In this document: piece after piece, positions 49,201-55,401 of the stretch
Position numbering within the stretch: position 1 is the first letter of the stretch
Layout of the letters: every line of letters starts with the position of its first letter
Assembly: GCF_007754155.1 (NCBI RefSeq)
Contig: NZ_CP037423.1
Span: 9,854,938-9,918,937, forward strand
Direction: 5' to 3'
Length of the DNA: 64,000 nucleotides
DNA from: Stieleria neptunia
GTDB taxonomy: Bacteria; Planctomycetota; Planctomycetia; Pirellulales; Pirellulaceae
Notes under the pieces: generated by a model
Seen by the model: the letters and a program-made list of their open reading frames with translations, nothing else
Databases searched by the model: none
What the model was told of the DNA's origin: nothing
Position numbers and translations under genes: made by a program

Positions 49201-52200
49201 TTGTCAAATGTGGCCACGTTTGCACGTGACGCGTCGTCCGGTTTGCTCACGCCGCTGCAAACTCAAACGTTGACCGTCGACATTTTTGACACCATCGGCA
49301 GCTATACCGTCGATCTGCAACGATTGCAGGTCAACGGTCCCGAAGGCCACGCGGCGGGTTTGTTCACAGTGACTAACGACAATACCGGCGATGTCGAAAC
49401 CCGCTACAAGTTCTTTACCATTGATTCTGACAGCGGTTTGCTGACGGCCATTCCCAATGTTGACAACGGGGGGACCTTCCATCACGAAGGCGAAATCTCT
49501 CCCGGATCGAACGAAGTCTTCTTGGACTTGGCGCGTTTGGGCAGCACGTACTACACGCTGTCTGAAACCGCGTCGGGAACGTTGCTGCGAGGCTATCGAG
49601 TTGACACGGGCGGATACACGTTGGTCGATATCGAACCCAATGATGACACGCTGCAGTTCCGCGGTGCGACGCAGTTGATCGCGGGCGACAACTTCCTGCA
49701 CTTGATCAGCCCCGACGACAACTTCGTCACCACGTTCTCAACCGGCTCAAACGGCGAAGTGACGTTTCTTCAGAATGTCACCAACAACACCGATGGCGTG
49801 ACCGGCATGCTGCATCCGACGTCATTGTTTGAATCCAGCGACGCCAGCCTCGCCTACATCACCAATCGTGATTCTGATTCCATCGTGGTCGTCAAACTCG
49901 ACGGCAGCGGCGCGATGGTTCAACGACTGCGTAACAATTCCGCCGGCGTCGAGGGCTTGGTCGCACCCATCTGGATTACCGGTGGAACCAGCGGCGGCGA
50001 AATCGTCGCCGCGACCCTCGGTGATTCCAACACCCGCGGCGGATTGGTTTCCTTCACGTCCTCCGGCGTTTTAGGCAATGCGGTCGTGCAGCGGACCGGC
50101 ACGGTGCTCCATGAAGACCAATTGTTCGTGCTGCCGACAGCGTTCGGCGAATCCGAGTCGGTGATCGATAGCTGGAGTTTCTTCCCCAGTGCAGACTCGA
50201 TCAACGACGTGTATCCCGCCCAGGCCACGCCCCTGCTCCTTTCCCGCAATGGCGACCAGTGGACGATCACGGCCGTCGGAACGGAGCGCGTCATCGATTC
50301 CGGTTCAAATTCCGGCACCGTGTTTGACTTTGATCTAGAACAAGGCAGTGCCGATACGACGGGCAAATACTTCGGCTGGTTCTCGACGGGATTCTTCGCC
50401 GATCGTGGAACGATCGACTACGACGAAGCCACGGCGTCCACCACGTTTAGCTTGAATCTATCAACGGGAAACATCAGCGACAGCCTTTCGGATCTGGAGA
50501 ATGCAGACCGAACCTTCACCGGTGCGACGGTCCTGAACCGCACCTATTCGGTTCAAGCCAACTTCCGAGTCACCGAGGCGGCCGATGCGGTTCGGGCGCA
50601 GTTTATCGACATCCAGGCGGTGACGGTGGGGACCGCCGGTGGCGAAGACGTGATCAACGTGGCGGCGACGCCCGGCGCTAACGTGACTTCGCTGACCGTC
50701 GTCAGCGGCGACCAGGCCGACATCGTAAGCGTTTACGACCTTGCCGCGACAACCACCATCGACCTGGGCGGCGGCGACGACGAAATCAGTCTCGCCACGC
50801 TCGCGGCCGGCGGCACCGACACATTGAACGTCTCGGGAGGATCGGAAAACGACACGTTCCACTTGATCACACCCGGCGACGCTCAATCGGTGACGCTGCT
50901 GGGCGATGCCGGCGATGACCAGTTCTTTGTCGCCGGAGATCAACTTCCTTCGTCGACCACGACCGTGATCGATGGCGGCAACCCGACCGATCAATCGACC
51001 AGCGACGGCGATCAGTTGTTCTTCAATCCGGGCGACCCCAACACGACGGTGAACCCGTCCGACCCGCCGCGAGCCGGTCAAGTCGGCATCGACGATCCGG
51101 CGCGCGGCGTCGTTGACTTCAGCGATATCGAGGTCGTCGTGGTCGAGTCGGGACCGAGAATCGATTTCGACCAAGTCGATCCGTCGATTGACGAAGGCGA
51201 CGATCTACTGCTCAGCGTGACGCTGCCGGACGTCCCGCAGAATGCCGGTGTGGGCGACGTCACCTGGACCATCAACGGGTTTGAGATCGACAATTCCGGA
51301 AGCACCAGCCTAGAACGGACCTGGGGCCAGTTGGCTTCGCTGGGAATTGATGACGGAACCGAGACCTACCCGATCCTGGTCAGCGCAACCAACGCTGCGG
51401 GGGTGACGACGACAGAAGTCATCGAATTGACCGTGACCGATGTCGCTCCGGAAATCAGTCTCATTGCCGACTCGAGCGTCCGGGTCGGCCTGCCGCTGAC
51501 GCTGCAATTCTCCGCGCTCGACCCCGGCGATGACAACGTCCTGTCTTGGTTGGTCAACTGGGGCGACGGGACCAGTGAATCGTTCGGCAACGAGGTGACG
51601 TCCGCCACACACACCTATGACAGCCCCAATCTCTATGACATCGTCGTGGAGGTGATCGATGACGAATCCACTCCAGGTATCGCCGCGACGGCCACGCACT
51701 CGGTGTCGGCAACGGTATCGAGTGACAACGTTCGAGCGGGTGACTACATCATCGACGAGGGTGAATCGTTGCAACTGGCCGCCGAAATCATCGGCACACC
51801 CACCAGCGTTTCCTGGGACCTCAACGGCGACGCAGCGTTCGGCGACGCGACGGAACTGGACGCGGTCTTGGATTGGGAGACAGATCTGCTGAATCTGGGA
51901 ATTGATGGCAGCACCCATGACGTCATCATCATTTCCCTGCGAGCCACCTACGCCAACGGAGATTCGGTCACGAACACTGGAACGCTGACGGTCAACAACG
52001 TCGGTCCGACGGCCGAGCTTTCAACCGATGTGCCCGACGGCGGCATCAACGAAGGGCCGGCTTCGGGCGATACCTACAACGTGTTCTTTGAATCGATCGT
52101 CGAACCGGCGTCCGGAGACGATTTAACATTCCGCTTTGACTTCGGAAACGACGGAACGATCGATGTCGTTTCCGACACACCGACGACGACGATCCCGGCC

Positions 52201-54657
52201 ACCTGGGACGGCGGCGCGCTGACCGAAGACGGGCTGCTGGAAATCCGCGGTACCATCGACGACGGCGACGGCGGAACAAGCGAGTACGTGACAACCATCC
52301 AAGTCAACGATGTCGATCCGACGGTTGTTTTGGAAGGTGCGGACGTTGCCGCCGAAGGGGCAAGCTATCAGTTGACGATCGACTTCAGCGATCCCGGCAG
52401 CACCGATGGTGACCCGACGTTCTTGATCGACTGGGGCGACGGCGGCGCGATTGAAACGGTCACCCCGATCAGCGGCGTCGACCCGCTGGTCGTCAGCCAC
52501 GTCTTTGTCGACAACGGATCGGGCACGACCACGATCTCGGTCACTCCCAAAGACGACAAGGGGACGTACGACGCCGTCACGAAGGACATCGCAGTCGCCA
52601 ACCAGGCTCCCATGCTGAGCAATCTGGTCGCCCTCGAATCGAGCGGTCTGGCCGTGATGGTCGAAGGGAACTCGGTGTCGCTGACCGGCGATGTCAGCGA
52701 TCCCGGCGCGCTGGACAGCTTCACGCTCGCCGTCGACTGGGCCGACGGTTCGGATCCCGAAGTTCTTCCCCTGGACGCTCGATCGACCGACTTCAACGTC
52801 GTGCATCCCTATGAAGACGACGGAACCTATACGATCGCTGTGACGTTGACCGATGACGATGGTGCGAGCGTGTCCGGGACCGCGACGATCGTGGTCGCCA
52901 ACGCGTCCCCGACCTTGGCGTACACCCTGACTCCGCTGGCCATTGACGAAGGAACCCAACTGCGATTGGTGGGGACCATCACCGATGTCGGAGTGTTGGA
53001 CACGCACGAGGTCCAAGTTGCCTGGGGCGACGGCGCCGTGACGACGGTTCCAGTCACCGCTCGAACATTTTCGGTCACGCACGTCTACGACGACGACAAC
53101 CCGACCGCGACGACGTCCGACGACTACACCGTGACCGTCACCGTCGTCGATGTCGCCGATGCGACCAGCAGCGGTAGCCAGGACGCCACGGTGACGGTTG
53201 TGAACGTCGCGCCCACGATGCTGACGATTGAAACGTCGGCTCAAACAATCAACGACGCCGCAGAGGTTGGCGACAACGTCACGCTGACGGCCACCTTCAC
53301 CGATCCCGCCGGTACCTCAGACACCTATACCGCATCGGTCGACTGGGGTGACGGAAACGTGACGACCGAATCGGGCACGTACGACGCCGCCACGGGCATC
53401 GGGACGCTCACGGCGGTTCACGTCTATTCGGTCGAGCAGATCTACGATGTCACCGTCAAAATCACGGACGATGACGGTGGCGTCTCCGCCACGGAATCCG
53501 CTCGCGCGCTGGTAGGTACCTACGCCAACGTCCTGCCCACGATCGATGACCAATCGTTTGTCGTCGACGAGAATTCGCCGGCCGGCACGATCGTCGGCAC
53601 CGTTGCCGCCAACGACGACAGCGATCTGACGTTCCAGCTGATCGATCCGGCCGCGACTCCCGGACCCGCCGCGCCCCCCGAATTCACCATCGATCCCGAC
53701 ACCGGAGTGATCCGGGTCGCCGAAGACTTGCTCGATGCCGAATTCGCGGACAGCTACACGCTGCAAGTCATCGTCACGGACCTGTTCGGTGAAACGGCCG
53801 AGGCGACGATTTCAATCACGGTCAACAATGTCAATGAGTTTGCCCCGGTGCTGGCGCTCAGCGATTTGTTCTTCGAGTTGGACGAGAACGCTCCGGTTGG
53901 CACGGTGATCGACACGGCGACGGCGACCGACAGCGATTTGGGCGACCAGGTGACGTTCAGCTTGGACACCGACACACCGTTTGCGATTGATCCCGATAGC
54001 GGCGTCCTGTCCGTCAACGATAGCAGCCCGCTCGATTTCGAAACGACGCCCGTCTTCACGGTTCAGGTCACGGCGACCGATAGCGGCGGCAAGACCGCGA
54101 CCCGAACCGTCTACATCCGGCTCACCGATGTTGATGAGTCGGCTGTCATTCCGGAGGTCGTGGACATCGCGATCGACGACGAGAGCGGCCAACGCTCGAT
54201 GATTCGTGAGATTTCGATTGCCTTCAACACGACGGTCAGCGTTGCCGACGGGGCATTCACGCTGACCAAAGATGGTCCCGAAACGATCACGCCGACCATC
54301 AACACCGATGACAGTCTGGGCTACTCGGTCGTCACGCTCACGTTTGAGGGAGACGAATTCATCGGCGGTTCGCTGGCCGATGGAAACTATCAGCTTCACA
54401 TCGACGCGGACCGAATCACCGTCGGTTCGACGGCGATGGCGACCGATGTCGTCGATGAATTCTTTCGATTCTATGGGGACCGCGACGGCGACCGCGACGT
54501 CGACGCAGCGGACCTCGCCGCGATGCGAAGCACGTATCGCAAGACCGATTCTCACCCGGACTTCGATGCGGCATTCGACTTCGATGACGACGGCGATGTC
54601 GACGCCGGCGACTTCAGTGAGTTCCGGAATCGCTATCGAACTCAACTTTCTCCCTAA
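31228..54657 (+). CDS. Giant exported multidomain surface protein (about 7,809 aa)
   Basis: One unbroken frame. ATG 31228 (MLGILRRSKARKTRRRSAGS) is preferred to ATG 31165 because it starts directly before the basic stretch and LESRQLLA, the LExRxLLA-type N-terminal motif of planctomycete exported giants. Residues numbered from 31,165: solenoid-like repeats to about 900; nine repeats 'HGf..Gd.V.Y....iGGL.dG..Y' (about 925-1,860); long Ala/Val/Asp-rich beta repeats (about 1,890-4,500); glycine-rich block (about 5,262-5,660); lactonase-like propeller (about 5,930-6,316); RTX-like 'LGGGDDEI' (about 6,524); PKD-type domains with WGDG (about 6,670-7,440); two cadherin-like domains (about 7,456-7,662); an Ig-like domain; and a dockerin with two EF-hand-like repeats DGDRDVDAADL and DDDGDVDAGDF (7,770-7,825). 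Probably extracellular, Ca2+-binding, adhesion or matrix role. Many minus-strand ORFs here are shadows. Confidence 0.9.
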   Translation: MLGILRRSKARKTRRRSAGSRFLRRQSLIESLESRQLLAVTPIEVTGGYELQVSYEAGETVSDLDDVYLRTDASGNLQFGNSGFDGSFENLGVNLADGSVDSLSIEVTYQAQSDSDYAEFIRNLFGNSISTLHLGDIDAPGVGLSFSALDINVGADSTINTRALAAGADPLTADSIGDSGDLSIDAPIVRVEGKLLAQIGGDDTTNTAGDIQIEAVGNLDDISSGFVVAPIFPVDLSATQASVDLDSATLLGRDITIDVHSDASDLFDEQSEEGDWGEPLLEWVGSVSIGAGVAISQAFAELEINASEISGRNVTLSSDAATDAEAQVLTAYAAIAYGQSVPHATVDILGGSKISTSDDLSIMTNAESDMSIIATQNLVGASTTVEKRNVTLAGAYSDVVSTANLSSDSTLEVGDDLSIHLDATREHNTQSNAAAYADGTLGLALNVAVHESTVQSLIDGTVTTGGDMTVDAELETVKNDFNATSTVGTGALGGRLQSGLLGGPLRGFSSAFGSVFGTGSIGSGDSGFARDLDAARPAGMKSAATPNDFATSAAVNVGIGFNEVEVRIGPDADVNVGGNLTLQGRVEEFPETSAISFLNSSNKYLTGSTDGTYSQRETGISGAITGAYFANKIDVYIGAGATVDVAGDLTIDSVATVPYSFQWVWDSREGDFEAVGISTVTDKFNYNAGIQNGFFTTWAEAIAAAEQKAYGGMVNVLITDTHNYAYIGDGAVVTVGGDLVVNAETNVDTINFVGSPLALFNASAGRGIGAAAMLVGYLNDTTAKINQGAVINADSLLVLANNRGRTVSIGIQGGLADDRGIGRLGNFNGAFTGRFVDNRTVAKVSPQAMITLGDGQVSVPLSFRSVSQDDTSLISSTPMFNPVEALDDASNQFRIDADSMTVRLPYAHGFSTGDPVVYDSRGNTEIDGLTSGQTYYAIVTDDDETTGELQLAASFDTTETPLSIDITSLDLDTEQFHSLYPGFAPTVTGVVDLDSNEINLGFDHQLISGQPVVYGVGGGTEIGGLEPGTTYYAVVTGRQSYKLAATTDEAVEADITGNTANIIDLTSVGVGHGHSLRPISFNSVDVLDHLQSLDSNGDGDLSVEDDFITGFNLAGDDGPMARTVQTNQTLLVMAEDRSESFSGTGAITKTTSSASSGSVSVDVFHRQTEAFIGAEELPLDTEGFSPALGIDSSDLIVLDYEHGFSVGDTVTYTAGGDTPVGGLRDRGIYTITEVDTETIRIGRSATEATATFDASTVDNSDGRWTIDLGYDHAFQNGDAVQYRHADADSAIGGLVDGGTYLVIVVDSQTISLAETVQDAVSQSAIVFTPAIDVSNDAIQLGIAHGLSAGQPLVYRTQGGAAVGGLEDGETYYVELVDGDETAIRLNEFAPDSGQIGTSIELDPSSATGAGHGFHPGFLAEDVDTDATGTLGLAGVHTIDLGYEHGLGTGDPIRYTTTGEALGDLADDTRYYAIVLTDTQIALAASEDDADAGRERIFSTGKLLDNGDATDPAKFDTIEVYTEHGYADGDPLVYRQAEGVEIGLIDGASYTVRLLDPATSQLDLPQTKLQLLDANGDLVELTDSGDADDYSVLVNQSVRLSLSGGGTSDVHYVSGDAKLMLDASVASGSSHSLRITTDPTVATKSTHGFGKTFSGAGSTTDSSGDPSHDTIDLGYTHGFSAGQAVVYSSGWGEPISGLTEGQVYFVRLIDGNDSQLQLATTQELALADTDDPEVVEIDADSATGTNHTIAAVLRPNPVVDGSANLIDFGVLHGLTDGDQLVYDNGGGTSIGGLVDGDVYTVVVVNDQQIQLTAGSIDDDPIDLDAAAASGGNHKFAEAATANIAQIIVDGDVALAATNTGQIISVTLAGTVATSASTNNYTGAGWASVSNSDDIAEKQFGGTNVSGTVAANVIRDITRAYVMNADITANDLSIDALNDSEIYMGAGAAVFASLNRAEQENQLDPSGSSKGIAGSLAVNVIANLTESSITGSDVDLGGELAVASDATGFIVGVGISAALVRGTLAAAGAIVINVISQNTFAYVDDSSVVAGGDVQIHADNTATILALAGTATKLNASPDDRQTNSVSFGFGVGINVIGNALRDGGTLAYIADSSVDAGGDVIVDAETASAIVGVALGFALNTNSNASLIFSGAVNIGVNVVGTRTRASIRGRRQDDGVTADGATAVTSNDASGITALVGSLAFADAGSGGATSTAVGAAVAINVIVTEITADVSDTELTAAAVQLDASSDAIINSIGAAAAAAENYAVAGQITVNYTGQTVHARIADATVTATDNGGDVALNASNLSTIHSIAGGAAIAFDDGAAIGAALAFNIIDDDTLAVIERSEVTANDGDVDVIATSDGDMLTITAGIAGGKQVAVGGSISTIVTSSETRAKIVDSTVDADRNIRVRADQNGTITTLAGAVGISRQAVGVGASLAISVVENTTEAFIDQSTVHARANNNDTTSVQTWDSEGNESTESISGLAVVASSNEIFDLLSITAGVGKKGAVAVNLAPTVLSDTTYAYIQDSDINSAADSGGDVIVRSHQDSDFFAFMGAAAISLGRLSVGAAAQGLFVSNDTRSWISDTDTSDATGGGRQAIHSGSDVEVSSNTRADMTVGILGVSVSKDYAGAGSIDFLLLNSDNKSTLSDVDVFAAGDLTVDAVDNVILNRVVGSVAGGTGSVGGSVIAMVNQNETEARLVDTHTHAGGLTSVHATSDADIDTLAISGGVGVKAAFNVVFTAYFASGTTRAVIEGGTRQVEVNQNPIYATTDQAVSVKAVDRVDVFSLEGGATAAAGVGAGGNIGIFDIQNTVDAHIGDFALVAAVDDVAVEAESDKTVAAAAGGLAIGGGTGFAGTLIVTNIGSGNASNAVGDDLSSEIFAAINSALDSVNDLSALPGEQTPGEVEASVGGQDASVSSPGTVDRSVQDVAAFIGESAEITVGGDLTVRASETVAYDSAAGSAALSASNGFGASVTWLTVGTVTEAFIDDDAILVVDGTVTVDASSNERADSDAVAAGGGLLLAAGAQYAEAVLESNQVASIGSDVKLSGASEVNVNATHVRDVEVIGNAASIAGQLAVGFSGATIDMGGDVRAQINGSLLGELDDDSNLIEAVGDVSVTAHSSVTQARTKAPALAGGIGIAVAGSIANSTIDTDVDASLGLGTEIFSDGDVTLLSGTDHDAEAIAVGQNGAAGVTIGLSGSTAAIDPSVDASVGASSLIVAENVTIEAAHNLTQADGTSASGVANAEATSSGGAGLLGVQGSWATGEATADVATTIGAATITAEAGDVTIRSLSRNAGTSDAQGDSFAIIGVGIQQADVNINTHNDVDIQSGAAITSTQGDVTIGAGSSELSDTHAISGSGGFLGISEAKSNVDVRHETVVSIAGGVTIDAFDTVSILTTYDTALTAESDALSGSAIAIPTGRTNVTTRGRTTDNAIVKTEIGAATLTADVIDVSADVTSADITSDASSQASAGYADADSFSDLNFNVDTQVLIGSGAVLNGEDSVSLTAGQSSIDADSISRTASSSGGVGSFIRDLDPDAEVVINTLSDVTTGATSKITTRQLNVSALTDPTLGGVTASATKDGSSSNDDESEDLQADRLIDLNSDIILPVAADPKLIIDEAGNVVEQETIEFTETDTLITIASIINQGTLGGEINLLVNRSNRDSEMTDPRVITGSPDVTFQTGYSEVLIQNASPKDLVLRKIDVGNESATASDLITIVQTPTTNTLTPTETTSPGATDIIIENAQTIGLAGLIDNPFGTTSMTATESGIVAASLGGVPNSEIDSLDNGTVSSTTSDAFATAGITLVNPTTTVTTPGIRWAVKDDSSEYIVANNSGALRIYPSLSSANPRAIRTSELTLSAPAGEIGRSGFGISVFAGSDATTLLNASAEDFVNVEHFSGDLLVGTVRGGGAVTLVAEGSITDADSEDADGVDLSGASLSLTAQPDLSESATATDRTVGTLANPLEIDISGTLDATAGGNLSLVEVSGSMNPGIINSAIGDIALTVTDADNVGQTLILVDDAAITAESGSITLSIGDNLEIDGLIRAGGSLTILADQDGLDVGTGANIMLRGQLEAATAINLTTGVDTDTIDFQRLDSVVPVVIETDAGADIINIGSEAGLLTPLRSSFTIDAGEETDPLADLLVRDQINLDDSGRVSTSPVTVDHTASDLMLDAKLVYQGRSVHYANAEIVSLELGAGNDTVTVRQTHSDTELNIDLGQGDDLASVGQESVTVGADSVRILDLIDGKVNFEAGIDGDDELLIENTGDLIGGIGVLGQSNLTGFGMGDGTEGGVGFGAFETVQLVLGAGDDDLQVTGTASLAIVELGDGDDDVSITGELFRFQADISLSGTTLGDSTADTGQSDTLVLSMPTSSVFRMDQSTIENFQGRGDIHYEQLSDIIATLSDGGDVVQIDDVGARLDLDTGGGADQVTAAEFSVASTIHLGDDAFEDQLTVLGTSTDLTVSGDTSGIDRLTVDRSEITTAVTAGRLDDSASGVLTGVTDGAVTFDDFAVFELLLGTGNDDFVIDAGPELAGTNLIIDGGDSTDTIDVLTISDETAVSGGDGEDTVNLFINGFPTADQFTDLGLDTETLAIHNSDSATDTAWSLVDASLTADRASSPGSPVTVIDDILRIDRVNFFAGSGANSLEIGTETVNDVIGFVDDDGTIRSRVELDFDSATAGQSSYSEDAFTFTAGLGEAFATSAGSLAIDGGGSVTMTDDSSGPFDLLRLTVRSDEVETLSVVGVSAVDGSTIEELFQTSGDGSAQVISLATMRDVTSIEIDLLAGMEILDAVASAQLVAAGRVDLDFGSIALEPVGSTTFSQPQTTIDFSLAPIDVFSYEEDAFVITSPGGLQIDAESGSSLVVSSDDSEVTLTQRDGGAFAFYSIDLATIGDTDADVDFIVTTLTGEAITIPVTVAAGGQWTTVSDPFLAVSGLVQSVRWTADTDLRVDKLVAIGRIESVMTFDGGDAAFSANGRTYSEAGYHVTSQAQLIGGSDELVFQSNQLTTITSQDGRPFTLHSLDLRHIDFNGTVNLTLNGITSSGATRSESVSFVGNSDLVTLPLTQFQDVDSVTFRAPGTFGLRMDNLVASQGLLQNAPESPGPTPVADAADIDSLTAQSIVFNTGSLNDADMNNDDPTVFIAGTETASINGTPFVVEYLDDSENVVTPVAGETYIVRYRFLGDLVIPDGSSVSAAGDHALSIYVENNAVIGDSVQFDMSGSNAEVLNEGTAEAVLVAGVGGPGAGDGGGGGEGGEGVTGGLGLSGGDGGDGGDGGAAFGNATSLLSAYDGLKGESGEAGALFTTTLDAGGNGADGTAGTDGFGGGVGGAAGVTDEDTGAGIGGESGVRHTTRGGTGGNAGGAAIRTDPHDGGPADPAQDGQGDKHGDSGAIGGHGGGGGNEGTSTVISAGGGGGGGGGGGGGGGGAGGAGGGGGGGGGGGGGRVALNNSYAGGGGGAGGGGGGGGNGGGGGGGADGGAGGGGGGAFEIVVLGELRIGSSDFRAEGGDGHTGEGGAGGQGGVGGGSGGTQGAVGVGGLNGASSSTGGSNGGSADDGEDAEGAGEDGTDRVGTFDGRGGGHGQGALGGEGGLAGDGGGSESGDAGDGGDGTAGGDGSDGGRGGDGGRGGSGAGGAGGTVKLVGSSLVFTVDGVQKAVDLFADGGNGTFGGVATDEGADGRILIGDNDDSSELSRTSTDIDSAAAEEISGPTALNPYLHGDLGDGVFTPYIPNLIGGSQIYGLLDDISIDEIDFNPQTANRDAPQTNGLVATMRLPGGLADIGLGDHPSAINFPGYDWVLVANVSNLNLADPMIGIGVHSDDDTTISTQTELAFDDIDRSSDGPQTLTALNAGDVWVTLIPNSGGTQTVRVNVSVAGDDSDQGSLTNLSASELGAAGEDQVAYITAARPALQSVGIASADAAFDGLTEVLTGPAGEIYALSETRDALLVIDGSDHRVLQVIENNFDGRTALTDLRNLIYTELGDLLQIQSGLSNVATFARDASSGLLTPLQTQTLTVDIFDTIGSYTVDLQRLQVNGPEGHAAGLFTVTNDNTGDVETRYKFFTIDSDSGLLTAIPNVDNGGTFHHEGEISPGSNEVFLDLARLGSTYYTLSETASGTLLRGYRVDTGGYTLVDIEPNDDTLQFRGATQLIAGDNFLHLISPDDNFVTTFSTGSNGEVTFLQNVTNNTDGVTGMLHPTSLFESSDASLAYITNRDSDSIVVVKLDGSGAMVQRLRNNSAGVEGLVAPIWITGGTSGGEIVAATLGDSNTRGGLVSFTSSGVLGNAVVQRTGTVLHEDQLFVLPTAFGESESVIDSWSFFPSADSINDVYPAQATPLLLSRNGDQWTITAVGTERVIDSGSNSGTVFDFDLEQGSADTTGKYFGWFSTGFFADRGTIDYDEATASTTFSLNLSTGNISDSLSDLENADRTFTGATVLNRTYSVQANFRVTEAADAVRAQFIDIQAVTVGTAGGEDVINVAATPGANVTSLTVVSGDQADIVSVYDLAATTTIDLGGGDDEISLATLAAGGTDTLNVSGGSENDTFHLITPGDAQSVTLLGDAGDDQFFVAGDQLPSSTTTVIDGGNPTDQSTSDGDQLFFNPGDPNTTVNPSDPPRAGQVGIDDPARGVVDFSDIEVVVVESGPRIDFDQVDPSIDEGDDLLLSVTLPDVPQNAGVGDVTWTINGFEIDNSGSTSLERTWGQLASLGIDDGTETYPILVSATNAAGVTTTEVIELTVTDVAPEISLIADSSVRVGLPLTLQFSALDPGDDNVLSWLVNWGDGTSESFGNEVTSATHTYDSPNLYDIVVEVIDDESTPGIAATATHSVSATVSSDNVRAGDYIIDEGESLQLAAEIIGTPTSVSWDLNGDAAFGDATELDAVLDWETDLLNLGIDGSTHDVIIISLRATYANGDSVTNTGTLTVNNVGPTAELSTDVPDGGINEGPASGDTYNVFFESIVEPASGDDLTFRFDFGNDGTIDVVSDTPTTTIPATWDGGALTEDGLLEIRGTIDDGDGGTSEYVTTIQVNDVDPTVVLEGADVAAEGASYQLTIDFSDPGSTDGDPTFLIDWGDGGAIETVTPISGVDPLVVSHVFVDNGSGTTTISVTPKDDKGTYDAVTKDIAVANQAPMLSNLVALESSGLAVMVEGNSVSLTGDVSDPGALDSFTLAVDWADGSDPEVLPLDARSTDFNVVHPYEDDGTYTIAVTLTDDDGASVSGTATIVVANASPTLAYTLTPLAIDEGTQLRLVGTITDVGVLDTHEVQVAWGDGAVTTVPVTARTFSVTHVYDDDNPTATTSDDYTVTVTVVDVADATSSGSQDATVTVVNVAPTMLTIETSAQTINDAAEVGDNVTLTATFTDPAGTSDTYTASVDWGDGNVTTESGTYDAATGIGTLTAVHVYSVEQIYDVTVKITDDDGGVSATESARALVGTYANVLPTIDDQSFVVDENSPAGTIVGTVAANDDSDLTFQLIDPAATPGPAAPPEFTIDPDTGVIRVAEDLLDAEFADSYTLQVIVTDLFGETAEATISITVNNVNEFAPVLALSDLFFELDENAPVGTVIDTATATDSDLGDQVTFSLDTDTPFAIDPDSGVLSVNDSSPLDFETTPVFTVQVTATDSGGKTATRTVYIRLTDVDESAVIPEVVDIAIDDESGQRSMIREISIAFNTTVSVADGAFTLTKDGPETITPTINTDDSLGYSVVTLTFEGDEFIGGSLADGNYQLHIDADRITVGSTAMATDVVDEFFRFYGDRDGDRDVDAADLAAMRSTYRKTDSHPDFDAAFDFDDDGDVDAGDFSEFRNRYRTQLSP

Positions 54658-54716
54658 GCCCCTATACCACAACACCGAGCCTCCTTTCGTCCACATCACT
54701 TCACAAGTAGAGAATC

Positions 54717-55325
54717 ATGCAAAAGCCCCTGAAACACTTCCTTCTGTGCCTGTCGATCGTCGTCGCGTTTTCCGATGTCGGCCGCGCAGGCCTTGTCCTT
54801 CATTTTGACCCCATCGATGCGGACATCACGCTTGGCGAATCGGTCGACATTGACGTTGTCTTGACGCAGACTGACCCGGCGACGCCCGTCGATCTGACGG
54901 CCAACGGACTGATGATCGCCGACGTCCAATTGCTGCTCGATTCACCCGCCGCAGCGGTCACCGCCATTCAATTCGGCACCGGCTTCGAAGACTCGACATT
55001 TTCAGATTTGTCGGACCCAAGCATGCCGTTGCTAAGTGCGCAAAGCATCGACCTGTCCGGAGTCCTTGCTCCGGCGGGCAGTCCCACGTCGATCACCATC
55101 GGGACGTTCACCTTCACCGGGATCGCCGAGGGAACAACCATTGCATCGACAACGGACACCGGATTTCAAGAGTTGATTTTCGATGGCATCAACGCTGATT
55201 TCGACAACCAGATTTTCGGGTCCGAAACCGCAACCATACGGGTCGTCGCGGTTCCGGAACCTTCCAGCCTAACTCTCTTGGCGATGGCCGCCATCGGGTT
55301 CGGTTGCCGACGCCGAAAAAGGTAA
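54717..55325 (+). CDS. PEP-CTERM sorting-signal protein (202 aa)
   Basis: Starts MQKPLKHFLLCLSIVVAFSD at 54717 with a Sec signal peptide (about 1-24). It continues with a beta-rich domain resembling cohesin-like or CBM-like folds (LVLHFDPIDADITLGESVDI) and ends in the sorting signal VPEPSSLTLLAMAAIGFG followed by CRRRKR. PEP-CTERM tails direct proteins to an exosortase for cleavage and surface attachment or release. It lies 59 bp after the giant gene on the same strand, so the two are probably co-transcribed. Cohesin-like proteins bind dockerins, and the neighbour ends in a dockerin; a direct partnership is possible but only inferred. Confidence 0.85.
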   Translation: MQKPLKHFLLCLSIVVAFSDVGRAGLVLHFDPIDADITLGESVDIDVVLTQTDPATPVDLTANGLMIADVQLLLDSPAAAVTAIQFGTGFEDSTFSDLSDPSMPLLSAQSIDLSGVLAPAGSPTSITIGTFTFTGIAEGTTIASTTDTGFQELIFDGINADFDNQIFGSETATIRVVAVPEPSSLTLLAMAAIGFGCRRRKR

Positions 55326-55341
55326 GTGACGGGAATGGAGT

Positions 55342-55398
55342 GTGGGATAGGCTTCCAGCCTGTCGTTTTCGCCATGACAGGCTGGAAGCCTATCCCAC
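55342..55398. terminator. 23 bp perfect hairpin between convergent genes
   Basis: The arm GTGGGATAGGCTTCCAGCCT plus GTC (55,342-55,364) is repeated inverted at 55,376-55,398 with an 11 nt loop. It sits between the PEP-CTERM gene and the convergent sigma factor gene, so it can terminate both. The sequence also looks like a dispersed planctomycete repeat. Confidence 0.75.
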
Positions 55399-55401
55399 GT
55401 A

